64,000 bases of DNA from Nocardiopsis sp. NRRL B-16309 (GCF_001279585.1 NZ_LGEC01000073.1:9940-73939), one strand, 5' to 3'; positions 42,389 through 50,913 are shown, counted from the first letter of the stretch. Notes: generated from the letters alone by a model not told the origin. Numbers and translations are program-made.

Positions 42389-42412
42389 CCCGGCCCCATG
42401 GCCGGGGCCGGG
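42389..42412 (-). terminator. hairpin inside the GTP-cyclohydrolase operon
   Basis: CCCGGCCCC and GGGGCCGGG form a perfect 9-bp stem with a 6-base loop in the 85-bp gap between the phosphatidyltransferase and dehydrogenase genes. It may act as a partial terminator or processing site that separates the first two genes from the rest. Confidence 0.45.
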
Positions 42413-42419
42413 CGCCGGT

Positions 42420-43115
42420 TCACTCGCCGTGGGCGATCAGAGCCGTGCCGCACTCACGTGAGCGCCACAGCCACACCACGTCGCGGCCGAAGGACCACAG
42501 CAGGGCGCCCAGGGCACCCGCCACCAGCACGGCGGCGGCCCACACCGGCAGCAGCGCCGGGGCGGCCGCGGCCAGGGCCGCGCCCTGCAGGGCGGCGACG
42601 CCCTTGCGCGCCTGGCTGGGCGGCAGTGGACCGGCCAGCCAGGGGGCGGCCCACGCCGCGGCGCCGAACACGTAGCGCATGGCGCCGATGACGAGCACCC
42701 ACGGCCCGAGGAACTGCACGGCGTGCACGCTCAGGACCAGGATGAGGAAGGCGTCGGTCTCCATGTCGAAGCGGGCGCCGAAGTCCGACTCGGTCCTGGT
42801 GTGCCGGGCCACGAACCCGTCCACCAGGTCCAGGAGCAGGGCCGGGACGGCCAGTGCCACGACGGCCCAGGTGTGGCCGCCGTCGGCGACCAGCGCGGTC
42901 ACCCCGCCGACCAGGACCGCCCGCACCAGGGTCACGCGGTCGGCCGGGCCCAGGGAGCGCCGGCCGGCCCGGCGCATGGCCCACCGCAGCGCGGCCGCGC
43001 CCGCCACCAGGTAGACCGCGCCCATCGCCCAGCCCACGGGCCCCAGACCCAGGCCCGCGGACGCCAGGATCCCCGTCTCCGGCGGGACGCCGGCGGCGAC
43101 GCTCGGAGCGCACAT
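42420..43115 (-). CDS. CDP-alcohol phosphatidyltransferase-family protein
   Basis: A 231-residue membrane protein with the complete signature DGx2ARx8Gx3Dx3D: Asp99-Gly100, Ala103-Arg104, Gly113, Asp117 and Asp121 (DGFVAR ... GARFDMETD). It has about six hydrophobic helices. Such enzymes join an alcohol to a CDP-activated phosphatidyl or other group with loss of CMP. ATG 43115 lies six bases from the GTP cyclohydrolase stop. In this setting it may attach a lipid or polyol phosphate to a pathway intermediate; the specific alcohol is unknown. Confidence 0.88.
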   Translation of the reverse strand: MCAPSVAAGVPPETGILASAGLGLGPVGWAMGAVYLVAGAAALRWAMRRAGRRSLGPADRVTLVRAVLVGGVTALVADGGHTWAVVALAVPALLLDLVDGFVARHTRTESDFGARFDMETDAFLILVLSVHAVQFLGPWVLVIGAMRYVFGAAAWAAPWLAGPLPPSQARKGVAALQGAALAAAAPALLPVWAAAVLVAGALGALLWSFGRDVVWLWRSRECGTALIAHGE

Positions 43116-43121
43116 GGCCGG

Positions 43122-43772
43122 TCACCCCAGCGCCGGGTCGGGTCCGTCCAGGGGCGGGTCCAGGTGTGGCAGGTCGTGTCCCATCCGGTCGCGCTTGGCC
43201 GTCAGGTAGGCCCTGTTCTGCGCACGGGCGGGCATCAGCAGCGGAATCCGTGCGGAGACCTTGACGCCGTGGTCCTCCAGGGAGCGCCCCTTGTCCGGGT
43301 TGTTCGTGAGCAGCCGGACCGAGCGCACCTCCAGGTGGCGCAGCACGCGCGCCGCCGGGCCGTAGTCGCGCGCGTCCACGGGCAGGCCCAGCACGGTGGC
43401 CGAGTCGACGGTGTCCAGTCCCTCGCGGTCCTGGAGGGCGAGGGTGCGGACCTTGGCCAGCAGCCCGATGCCCCGGCCCTCGTGCCCGCGCAGGTAGACC
43501 AGGACGCCCCGGCCCTCGCCGGTGATCCGGTCCAGGGCGGCGTCGAGCTGGTCGCCGCACTCGCAGCGCAGCGCCCCCAGGGCGTCCCCGGTCACGCACT
43601 CGGAGTGCACGCGGACCAGGACCTCCTCGCCTTCCCCCAGGGGGCCGAGCACGAGGGCGAGGTGCTCGTTGCCGTCCCCGGGATCGCGGAAGGCCACCGC
43701 CCGGAACACCCCGCGCCGCGTCGCCAGTTCGGACTCGGCCACCGCACTCGGGTCAATGCTCTGATCGCTCAT
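43122..43772 (-). CDS. ribA: GTP cyclohydrolase II
   Basis: A 216-residue stand-alone GTP cyclohydrolase II that opens the imidazole ring of GTP to give 2,5-diamino-6-ribosylamino-pyrimidinone phosphate and formate. Zinc ligands Cys59, Cys70 and Cys72 are present (HSEC and LRCECG), as are the catalytic Tyr93 in VLVYLRGHEGRGIGL and the GTP-contacting LLTNNPDKG. Riboflavin-operon RibA is usually fused to or beside ribB/ribH; none is here, so this is a second, pathway-specific copy. ATG 43772 is preferred over an upstream frame because AAGGGG precedes it. It is the first gene of its operon. Confidence 0.9.
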   Translation of the reverse strand: MSDQSIDPSAVAESELATRRGVFRAVAFRDPGDGNEHLALVLGPLGEGEEVLVRVHSECVTGDALGALRCECGDQLDAALDRITGEGRGVLVYLRGHEGRGIGLLAKVRTLALQDREGLDTVDSATVLGLPVDARDYGPAARVLRHLEVRSVRLLTNNPDKGRSLEDHGVKVSARIPLLMPARAQNRAYLTAKRDRMGHDLPHLDPPLDGPDPALG

Positions 43773-43802
43773 ACGCCCCTTCGATCCGTCGCGGAAGCGA
43801 CT

Positions 43803-43829
43803 CACCCGCCGGGTTCCCACCCGCCGGGT
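43803..43829 (-). promoter_or_regulatory. tandem palindromes downstream of the GTP-cyclohydrolase promoter
   Basis: Two identical 12-mers, each containing the dyad ACCCGGCGGGT, lie 15 bp apart between the predicted transcription start and the GTP cyclohydrolase II ATG. Their position at about +1 to +27 fits a repressor site, or the repeats may fold in the leader RNA. Confidence 0.45.
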
Positions 43830-43835
43830 GCCGAA

Positions 43836-43864
43836 AACCTAGCGGCGCCCGCGGGCGGGTTCAA
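43836..43864 (-). promoter_or_regulatory. predicted promoter of the GTP-cyclohydrolase operon
   Basis: Read leftward, TTGAAC (43864-43859) is followed after exactly 17 bases by TAGGTT (43841-43836), good matches to actinobacterial vegetative -35 and -10 elements. Transcription would start near 43829, about 55 bases before the start codon. Confidence 0.5.
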
Positions 43865-43956
43865 GCGGTCGGATGATCGGAACGGTCGACGCACGCGTGG
43901 GCGCGCGCGGGGCCGGAGCGCGCCAACGCGGAGGTCACGGGGAGGTTTCGGCAGGG

Positions 43957-46341
43957 TCAGGACGGGTGGATGTGGTGGCGGAGAATTCTGCTCTCCGTGA
44001 GTAGACGACGGGTGTGTCCGACCTCCCGGACCGGTCCGCCGAGGCGGATCCGGAACGTGAATCCCGGATCTGCGGACGACGCGGCCAGACTCAGTTCCAG
44101 GTCACCCGGGTCCACGATGCGTCGCAGGTCCGGCCCCGTGTAGGCGGCCAGGTCCGCGTGGACCCCGAACTCCACCCTACGCTCGTCGCCCGGCTCCAGG
44201 TCGACGCGCGCGTAGCCGATGAGCCGCCGCACGGGGCGGGTCACCGCCGCCACCGGGTCGCCCAGGTACAGCTGCACCACCTCGGTGCCCGCGACCGGGC
44301 CGTCGTTGCGCACCGTGCACGCGACGGTGACCTCCCCGTCGGTGGCCACCTCCAGCGCCGGGTCCCCCGGCTCCTGTACGGTTCCGTCCAGACGCGGACG
44401 CGACCACGAGAAGTCGGTGTAGGACATCCCATGCCCGAAGGCGTAGAGCGGCGTGGGATCCACCGAGCTCACCTCGCTGCGCCCGGCCAGCGGCGGGCCG
44501 AGGTACGTCGAGGGCTGGCCGCCCGGACCGCGCGGCAGCCCGAACGGCATCCGGCCGCTGGGGTTGACGCGCCCGGAGAGCACACCCGCCACCGCCGGAC
44601 CGCCCTCCTCGCCGGGGAAGAAGGCCTGCACCACCGCGGCCACCCGGTCGCTCAGCCCGTCCAGCGCGTAGGGGCGTCCGCCGAGCTGCACGAGCACCAC
44701 CGGCGTGCCCGTGGCCGCCACGGCCGCCACCAGGTCGTGCTGGGCCCCGGGCAGGCGCAGGTCGGTGGCGTCGCAGCCCTCGCCCGAGGTCCCGCGGCCG
44801 AACAGCCCGGCCCGGTCGCCGAGCACCACCACGCACACCCGCGCCCCGCGCGCGAGCGCCACCGCCTCGGTGATGCCCGAGGTGTCGCCGTCGTCGACCC
44901 CGCAGCCGCGCGCGTACACGATGCCGGTGTCGGGCAGCTCGGCGCGCAGGGACTCCACCACCGTGGGGATCTCCACCCCGAGCGGCAGGTCGGGATGGGC
45001 CACCCCCACGTGGCTGGGGAAGGAGTAGCAGCCCAGCATGGCCTCGGCGGTGTCGGCGTTGGGGCCCACCACCGCGATCGTCCCGCCCGCGGACAGCGGC
45101 AGGACACCGTCGTTGGCCAGCAGCACCACCGACTCCTCGGCCAGGCGCCGGGCCAGGTCGCGCTGCGGGGCCGGATCCAGGTCCACCCCGCCCCTCGCCG
45201 CCCCGGCACCGTCCGACTCGGGATCCCAGTCGGGGTCCAGCAGGCCCAGCTCGCACTTCTGCCGCAGTACCCGGCGGGCCGCCCGGTCCACCAGCGACTC
45301 GGGGACCTCGCCCGCCCGCACCGCCGCCACCAGGGGGGCGCCGTAGCAGCGCAGCGTCGGCAGTTCCACGTCCACCCCGGCCGACAGGGCCAGCGCGGCC
45401 GCCCGCCCCTCGGACTCGGCCACCCGGTGAAGGGTCCGCAGGAAGGAGACGCCGAAGTAGTCGGCCACCACCGTGCCCTCGAAACCCCAGGTGTCGCGCA
45501 GCAGCCCGGTCAGCAGCTCGCGGTCGGCCGCAGCCGGGACGCCGTCGTTGTCGGTGTAGGAGTGCATGACCGACCGCGCGCCGCCGTGGCGCAGCGCCAT
45601 CTCGAACGGCGGCAGCAGCACGTCGGCCACCTCGCGCGGGCCCACCGGGGCGGGGGCCAGGTTGCGGCCGGCGCGCGAGGCCGAGTACCCCACGAAGTGC
45701 TTGAGCGTGGCCACGATCCCGCTCGACTCCAGCCCGCGCACGTAGGCGCCGGCGATCGTGCCGACGAGGTAGGGGTCCTCGCCGATGGTCTCCTCGATCC
45801 GCCCCCACCGCAGGTCGCGGGCCACGTCCAGCACCGGGGCGAGCCCCTGGTGCACGCCCACCCGGCGCATCCCCGCGCCGATCTGGGCCGCCATCCGCTC
45901 CACCAGGTCCGGGTCGAACGCCGCGCCCCAGGCGGGCGGGACCGGGTAGACCGTCGCCTTCCAGGTGGTGAACCCGGCCAGGCACTCCTCGTGCACCTGG
46001 GCGGGGATCCCGAACCGGTTGGCCGCCGCGACCTCGCGCTGGGACCGCGCCAGGGAGCGCGCCCCGGCGGCCGGGTCGACCGGGGCGGTCCCGAACGGGC
46101 GGGTGAGCTGGCCGAGCCCGTCGGCGATCGCCTCCTCCCACACCGGGGGCTCCTCGACCATGTCGTGCTGGTGGGGCGCCACCCCGGTGCCGCTCTCGTC
46201 CGCGCCCACCCACAGGCCGCGCAGCTGAGCGGCCTTCTCCTCCAGGGTCATCAGGCCCAGCAGGTGGTCGACGCGGTCGTCGGTCGCCAGCGCGGGGTCG
46301 CGCCAGGCGTCGAGGTCCGTGGAGTCGGAAGCGCGCGTCAT
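43957..46341 (-). CDS. glycoside hydrolase family 3 beta-glycosidase
   Basis: A 794-residue GH3 enzyme with no signal peptide, so intracellular. It has the N-terminal TIM barrel (FGIPAQVHEECLAGFTTWKA, then VATLKHFVGYSASRAGRN), the nucleophile aspartate in FEGTVVADYFGV, the alpha/beta sandwich (VVLLANDGVLPLSAGGTIAVVGPNAD, quoted here by its ends VVLLAND and AVVGPNAD) and a C-terminal fibronectin III-like domain ending VDLEPGDERRVEFG. Substrates could be beta-glucosides or beta-xylosides; it most resembles xylosidase/glucosidase members. It lies downstream of a sugar importer, presumably cleaving the imported oligosaccharide. Confidence 0.88.
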   Translation of the reverse strand: MTRASDSTDLDAWRDPALATDDRVDHLLGLMTLEEKAAQLRGLWVGADESGTGVAPHQHDMVEEPPVWEEAIADGLGQLTRPFGTAPVDPAAGARSLARSQREVAAANRFGIPAQVHEECLAGFTTWKATVYPVPPAWGAAFDPDLVERMAAQIGAGMRRVGVHQGLAPVLDVARDLRWGRIEETIGEDPYLVGTIAGAYVRGLESSGIVATLKHFVGYSASRAGRNLAPAPVGPREVADVLLPPFEMALRHGGARSVMHSYTDNDGVPAAADRELLTGLLRDTWGFEGTVVADYFGVSFLRTLHRVAESEGRAAALALSAGVDVELPTLRCYGAPLVAAVRAGEVPESLVDRAARRVLRQKCELGLLDPDWDPESDGAGAARGGVDLDPAPQRDLARRLAEESVVLLANDGVLPLSAGGTIAVVGPNADTAEAMLGCYSFPSHVGVAHPDLPLGVEIPTVVESLRAELPDTGIVYARGCGVDDGDTSGITEAVALARGARVCVVVLGDRAGLFGRGTSGEGCDATDLRLPGAQHDLVAAVAATGTPVVLVQLGGRPYALDGLSDRVAAVVQAFFPGEEGGPAVAGVLSGRVNPSGRMPFGLPRGPGGQPSTYLGPPLAGRSEVSSVDPTPLYAFGHGMSYTDFSWSRPRLDGTVQEPGDPALEVATDGEVTVACTVRNDGPVAGTEVVQLYLGDPVAAVTRPVRRLIGYARVDLEPGDERRVEFGVHADLAAYTGPDLRRIVDPGDLELSLAASSADPGFTFRIRLGGPVREVGHTRRLLTESRILRHHIHPS

Positions 46342-46490
46342 AGGCTCTCTCTCTGTCAGGGTGCTCCGGGTCGCGGAGCCTCGGGGGTGCTCGTGGCGGG
46401 GGGTCGCTGTCGTGGGCGCGTCCGTTGAGGGTGGTAGTCCGGCTTGCGCGGGACGCGCCCCCTCGGGCGATGGCGGGTGACGGGTGGGCG
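46342..46490 (-). other. gap between permease and GH3 genes
   Basis: This 149-bp gap holds, on the leftward strand, CCACCCTCAACGGACGC at 46434-46418. The same 17-mer is the core of the tandem repeats downstream of rhaS (60.4-60.8 kb). No terminator is obvious. Confidence 0.45.
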
Positions 46491-47381
46491 TCACTTGCCG
46501 CCGACCCCCATCAGTCCGGCCACCAGCGAGCGGCGTGCCACCAGGTAGACGATGAAGAGCGGAACGGTGGACAGCACCACGGCGGTGAGCAGGCCGGGCA
46601 CGTCGACCCGGTACTCGCCCTGGAACTCGAAGAGCCCCATCGTGATGAGCCGCTTGTCGTGCGACTGGGTGAGGATGAGGGGGAAGAGGAAGCCGTTCCA
46701 GGCCTGCAGGGCGGAGTAGACCGCCACGGTGCTCAGCCCCGGCCGGGACAGCGGCACCACCAGCTGCAGGAAGGTGCGCACCGATCCGGCGCCGTCCAGG
46801 GCCATGGCCTCGTACAGCTCCTCGGAGATGTCGCGCATGGACCCGACCAGGATGAGCATGCACACCGGCAGCGCGAACGCGGCCGTGGGCAGCACGATCG
46901 CGGTGAGCGAGTCGTACAGTCCCATCTCCACGATGATCAGGTAGACGGGGATGATGACCGCCTGGGACGGGATCGCCAGCCCCAGCAGGAACGCGCGGAA
47001 GACCCCGTGGGTCCACCGGGTGCGCGAGCGCACCACGGCGTACCCGGCGGTCGCCGACAGGGCCACGACGATCGCGACGACGGCCAGGGTCACGACCGCG
47101 GTGTTGAGCACGAAGCCCAGCAGCCCGTTCTCGATCGCGGTGGCGTAGTTGTCCAGGGTGGGGTCGCTCGGCGGGGCCAGCGGTCCCTCGGACGTGTAGT
47201 TCTCGCTGCGCTGGAAGGTCGCCACGAGCAGGGCGTACAGCGGTACGCCCACGACGGCCAGCCACAGCAGCGATCCGGCGCCCGCGAGGAGGTTGGGGCG
47301 CCGACGGCTCCCGTTCGGCCAGGACCGGCGCGGCCGGACGGCCGACGCCGTGCCGCGGGGTCGGGTGGTCGTGGTGCTCAC
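46491..47381 (-). CDS. carbohydrate ABC transporter permease (MalG family)
   Basis: A 296-residue MalG-type permease with six helices. The coupling motif lies in EELYEAMALDGAGSVRTFLQL (EAA loop; quoted in part as EAMALDGAG). GTG 47381 overlaps the stop of the partner permease by GTGA. A basic 30-residue N-terminus precedes the first helix. With the MalF-type partner and the binding protein it forms a CUT1 importer. No ATPase gene lies in the operon, so a shared MsiK-type ATPase encoded elsewhere is expected, as in Streptomyces. Confidence 0.9.
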   Translation of the reverse strand: MSTTTTRPRGTASAVRPRRSWPNGSRRRPNLLAGAGSLLWLAVVGVPLYALLVATFQRSENYTSEGPLAPPSDPTLDNYATAIENGLLGFVLNTAVVTLAVVAIVVALSATAGYAVVRSRTRWTHGVFRAFLLGLAIPSQAVIIPVYLIIVEMGLYDSLTAIVLPTAAFALPVCMLILVGSMRDISEELYEAMALDGAGSVRTFLQLVVPLSRPGLSTVAVYSALQAWNGFLFPLILTQSHDKRLITMGLFEFQGEYRVDVPGLLTAVVLSTVPLFIVYLVARRSLVAGLMGVGGK

Positions 47382-48388
47382 ATGCCCTCCCGGGTGCTGC
47401 GCATCGTGCCGAAGCCGGTGAAGCGGACCAGCAGCAGGGCGATGACGGTCGCCACGACCACGAGGGTGAAGGCGATCGCGCTGGCGTAGCCCAGCTCCCA
47501 GCTGCGGAAGCCCGCGCGGTACATCAGGAACGGCACGATGGTGGTGTCGGTGCCGGGCCCGCCGCCGGTGAGGATCAGCACGGTGTCGAAGTAGGTCAGC
47601 GACCCCACCACCATCAGTACCGACGACGTGGTGATGGTGTGCCGCAGCTGCGGGAGCGTGATGTGCCAGAACGAGCTCAGCATCCCGGCCCCGTCGATGC
47701 GGGCCGCCTCGTAGAGGGAGGCCGGGATCTGGCGGGCGCCGCCCTGGTACAGGAGCATGTGCAGCGGGATGAACTGCCACGCGGTGACGAACACGATGGC
47801 GGCGAAGGCGCTGGTGGACCCGCCGAGCACGTCCACGGACCCCAGGCCCAGCCGCGGGCCGAGCCAGGCCAGCGGCCCGAAGTTGGGGTCGAGCATGGCC
47901 CGCCAGATGATGGCGATCGCGGCCGAGGACAGCAGCAGCGGCAGGAAGAAGATCGCCGAGAGCACGGCGCGGTTGCGCTGCGGGCCGGCCGCCCAGACCC
48001 CCAGCAGCAGAGCGATGGGGGTCTGGACGATCCAGTTCAGCACGGTGAGCACCAGGCTGAGCCACACCGCGTTGTGCATGACGGGGTCACCGGCCAGCCG
48101 CGACCAGTTCTCCAGGCCCACGAACCGCGGCGAGCCCAGCCCGCCCCACGAGGTCAGGGACAGGTAGGCCACCAGCACCATCGGCAGCGCGGCGAACATT
48201 CCGAAGTACAGCAGGGCCGGTAGGGCCCAGGCCCCGCCCGGTCGGCCCACCTGGCGCACGGAGCGCGCCCTGCGGGGGGAGGAGGGGGCGGGCGCGGCCG
48301 GCGCGGAGCCGGACCGGGCGGGGCGGTTCTGGGGCAGAGCTCTCATCGGTGTCCCACTCGTGTCGGTCCCGGTGGCGGAGCCGGTCAC
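47378..48388 (-). CDS. carbohydrate ABC transporter permease (MalF family)
   Basis: A MalF-type permease with six helices; the EAA loop is ASLYEAARIDGAGMLSSFW. GTG 48388 overlaps the binding-protein stop by GTGA, matching the coupling pattern of the operon, and gives 336 residues. ATG 48346 is a possible alternative start. The N-terminal 40 residues are proline/arginine-rich. It forms a heterodimer with the MalG-type protein. Confidence 0.88.
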   Translation of the reverse strand: MTGSATGTDTSGTPMRALPQNRPARSGSAPAAPAPSSPRRARSVRQVGRPGGAWALPALLYFGMFAALPMVLVAYLSLTSWGGLGSPRFVGLENWSRLAGDPVMHNAVWLSLVLTVLNWIVQTPIALLLGVWAAGPQRNRAVLSAIFFLPLLLSSAAIAIIWRAMLDPNFGPLAWLGPRLGLGSVDVLGGSTSAFAAIVFVTAWQFIPLHMLLYQGGARQIPASLYEAARIDGAGMLSSFWHITLPQLRHTITTSSVLMVVGSLTYFDTVLILTGGGPGTDTTIVPFLMYRAGFRSWELGYASAIAFTLVVVATVIALLLVRFTGFGTMRSTREGM

Positions 48389-49665
48389 AGGGCCGCCAGA
48401 GCGTCGACGAACTGCTCGGGCGTGCTCTGGCCGTTGAAGAGCGACTCGATCTCGGTGACCATCGGCGTGGCGGTCTCGGGCGGCAGCGCCTGGTCCCAGG
48501 AGAGCTGGAAGTGCGGCGCGTCGCGCACCATCTCGTACTGGAAGGTGGCGAACTCGGGGTTGGGGCTGTCGGCGACGGCCTCCTCGGCATTGGTCGTGGT
48601 CGGGACCTCGCCGTTGGCGACCATGTCGGCCACGTACTCCTCCTGGGAGGTGTAGCGCAGGAACTCCTGGGCCTGGTCGGGGTGGGCGGTGTCGGCGGTG
48701 ACGGAGAAGAAGTTGGTCGGGTTGCCCACGACGTTGGCGGGGTCGCCCTCGCCGCCCGGCACGGGCGGGAAGACGGTGTAGCCGAGGTCGTCCTCGGCGA
48801 AGTCGCGGTCCTGGTCCAGGTGGGTGGAGTACTCCCACGAGCCCATCAGGTGCATGGCGGCCCGCCCCTCGGACAGGAGCGTGGAGGCGCCGCCCTCGGT
48901 GTAGCTCACCGAGGCGTAGGCGTCGCCGAACGCGCCGCGCTCGACCAGGTCCCGCACGGTCTCGGCGGCCTCAAGGACGGCCGGGTCGCGCCAGCCCTCC
49001 ATGTCGCCCTCGTGGATGCGCTGGAACACCTCGGGGCCGCCGATGCGGTCCACGAGGTACTGGAGCCACATCTGCTCGGTCCAGGGGTCGGCCCCGGCCA
49101 GGGCGAAGGGGGTCACGCCGGCCTCGTCGAAGGCGTCGACCAGGTCGAGGATGTCCTCCCAGGTCTGCGGCGGCTCGACGCCCACGTCCTCGAACACGGC
49201 CTCGTTGTAGAAGAGGATCACCGGCTGGGTGCCGCGCAGCGGGATGCCGTACTGGACGCCGTCGACCTCGCCCGCCTCCAGGATGGAGGGGATGAAGGCG
49301 TCGGCGAGCTCGGTGTCCTCGGCCAGGAGGTCATCCAGGGGCATGAGCATGTCCTGCTCGACGTAGGGCTGGATGCTGCCGGCGCCCCAGTTGAAGAAGA
49401 CGTCGGGCTGCTCGCTGGAGCCCATGGCCGTGCGCAGCCGCTCCTCGTAGTTGTCGCCGGGGACCTCGTCGATGACGGCCTGGACGTCGGACTCCTCGTT
49501 GAAGCGCTCGACGGCGGCCTCCTGCACGACGACCAGCGTGTCCTGGTACATCCACACGTGCATGTCCTCGTCCGCGGCGGCGCCGCCACCGCCTCCTCCG
49601 CACGCGGTGGCGGTGAGGAGGGCCAGGACGGATGCGCCTGCTGCGGCGACTCGGGGGGTGGTCAT
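48385..49665 (-). CDS. sugar-binding lipoprotein of CUT1 ABC transporter
   Basis: A 426-residue extracellular solute-binding protein (family 1). The signal ends in lipobox TATAC followed by a glycine run. The mature fold begins DEDMHVWMYQDTL and contains DVFFNWGAGSIQPY, GIPLRGTQPVILFYN and AAMHLMGSWEYSTHL, typical of oligosaccharide-binding proteins such as xylobiose or cellobiose binders. ATG 49665 is chosen because GAGAGG lies six bases upstream; a TTG at 49671 would collide with it. First gene of the operon, with a LacI-type dyad 13 bp upstream. Confidence 0.9.
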   Translation of the reverse strand: MTTPRVAAAGASVLALLTATACGGGGGGAAADEDMHVWMYQDTLVVVQEAAVERFNEESDVQAVIDEVPGDNYEERLRTAMGSSEQPDVFFNWGAGSIQPYVEQDMLMPLDDLLAEDTELADAFIPSILEAGEVDGVQYGIPLRGTQPVILFYNEAVFEDVGVEPPQTWEDILDLVDAFDEAGVTPFALAGADPWTEQMWLQYLVDRIGGPEVFQRIHEGDMEGWRDPAVLEAAETVRDLVERGAFGDAYASVSYTEGGASTLLSEGRAAMHLMGSWEYSTHLDQDRDFAEDDLGYTVFPPVPGGEGDPANVVGNPTNFFSVTADTAHPDQAQEFLRYTSQEEYVADMVANGEVPTTTNAEEAVADSPNPEFATFQYEMVRDAPHFQLSWDQALPPETATPMVTEIESLFNGQSTPEQFVDALAAL

Positions 49666-49677
49666 GGGCAACCTCTC

Positions 49678-49700
49678 CGAAACTATCGGATAGTATTTCG
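49678..49700. promoter_or_regulatory. LacI-type operator between sugar importer and its regulator
   Basis: A 23-bp dyad has outer arms CGAAA and TTTCG and a perfect inner palindrome ACTATC-G-GATAGT (49682-49694). On the leftward strand the inner part includes TACTAT, a likely -10 element for the binding-protein gene, so repressor binding would block that promoter directly. Confidence 0.7.
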
Positions 49701-49806
49701 ATATCTGCGTGGCCCGAATTTACGCCGACGCAACGAGAGGCGTCAATACCGGTCAGGTTGCGATGCCCTGTGCCGGACCGCCCCGAAGCGCGTAGTATCA
49801 GGCGAC

Positions 49807-50856
49807 GTGAGTGCAGACCCGACCCCCGGACCCGAAGGATCGACGCTCTCGGAGCCGGTCACCATCTCGAAAATTGCGGAAGCCGCCGGTGTTTCGGTGC
49901 CGACCGTGTCCAAGGTGCTCAACGGCCGGGCCGACGTGGCCAGCCAGACCCGGGCGCGCGTGGAGGAGCTGATCCGCCGGCACGGCTACCGCCGCCGACG
50001 CGGTCCCGGCGGAGGACGGTCGTCGATGATCGACCTCGTCTTCCACGAACTCGACAGCGCGTGGGCGATCGAGGTCATCCGCGGCGTGGAGAACGTCGCG
50101 CGCGCGGAGGGGCTGAGCGTGGTGCTCACCGAGTCGGGGGGCGAGCAGACGCCCCGCGAGGCCTGGGTCGACGCCGTCCTGGCGCGCCAGTCCACCGCCG
50201 CGATCCTGGTCTTCTCCGACCTGGCCCCCGAACAGCGCGCCCGCCTGGCCGCCCGCGACATCCCCTTCGTGGTCGTGGACCCGGCCGGGGACCCCGGGCC
50301 CGACATGCCCGCGGTGGGCTCGGCCAACTGGAACGGCGGGCTGGCCGCCACCCGCCACCTCATCGAGCTCGGCCACCGGCGCATCGGGGTGATCGGCGGT
50401 CCGCGGCCCGTGCTGTGCAGCAAGGCCCGCATCGACGGCTACACCTCGGCCCTGGACGCCGCCGGGATCGAGGTGGACCCCGCGCTGATCCGCTACGGCG
50501 ACTTCCACGTGGAGAGCGGGCGCGACCGCGGGCGCGAGCTGCTCCGGCTGGACGACCCGCCCACCGCGATCTTCGCCGGCAGCGACCTGCAGGCCATGGG
50601 CCTGTACGAGGCCGCGCGCGAGCTGGGCGTGCGCATCCCCGAGGACCTCAGCGTCGTCGGCTACGACGACCTGCCCGTCGCCCGGTGGGTGGGCCCGCCG
50701 CTGACCACCGTGCGCCAGCCGCTCACCGAGATGGCCGAGGAGGCCACCCGGATGGCGCTCGCCCTGGCCCGGGGAGAGCGCCCGGCCAACCTGCGCCTGG
50801 ACCTGGCCACCGACCTGGTGGTACGCCGCAGCACGGCGGAGCCGGCGGGGCGCTGA
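49807..50856 (+). CDS. LacI-family transcriptional regulator of the sugar importer
   Basis: A 349-residue LacI/GalR regulator. The N-terminal helix-turn-helix with hinge reads ISKIAEAAGVSVPTVSKVLN and then RARVEELIRRHGYRRRR. The sugar-binding domain has TAAILVFSDL, GLAATRHLIELGHRRIGVIG, FAGSDLQAMGLYEAARELGV and ISVVGYDDLP-type motif LSVVGYDDLPVARWV. GTG 49807 lies only eight bases after TAGTAT, a possible -10, so its transcript may be leaderless. It is divergent from the importer and GH3 operon and probably binds the dyad at 49678-49700. Confidence 0.88.
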   Translation: MSADPTPGPEGSTLSEPVTISKIAEAAGVSVPTVSKVLNGRADVASQTRARVEELIRRHGYRRRRGPGGGRSSMIDLVFHELDSAWAIEVIRGVENVARAEGLSVVLTESGGEQTPREAWVDAVLARQSTAAILVFSDLAPEQRARLAARDIPFVVVDPAGDPGPDMPAVGSANWNGGLAATRHLIELGHRRIGVIGGPRPVLCSKARIDGYTSALDAAGIEVDPALIRYGDFHVESGRDRGRELLRLDDPPTAIFAGSDLQAMGLYEAARELGVRIPEDLSVVGYDDLPVARWVGPPLTTVRQPLTEMAEEATRMALALARGERPANLRLDLATDLVVRRSTAEPAGR

Positions 50857-50860
50857 CCTC

Positions 50861-50910
50861 CTGCCGGGCGTGCCCTGACGGCGGTCACCAGTCAGGACAC
50901 GCCGGGGCAG
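50861..50910. terminator. bidirectional terminator hairpin
   Basis: The arms at 50861-50879 and 50891-50910 pair over GGCGTGCCCTGAC with one mismatch and an 11-base loop. They lie in the 57-bp gap between the convergent LacI-family and kinase genes. Confidence 0.6.
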
Positions 50911-50913
50911 GGC

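Noticed and set aside
40942..43772. Queuosine, folate or riboflavin operon
   Set aside because: No queC, queE, queF, folK, folP, ribB, ribH or ribD gene is present, and the pterin-synthase homologue lacks catalytic residues.
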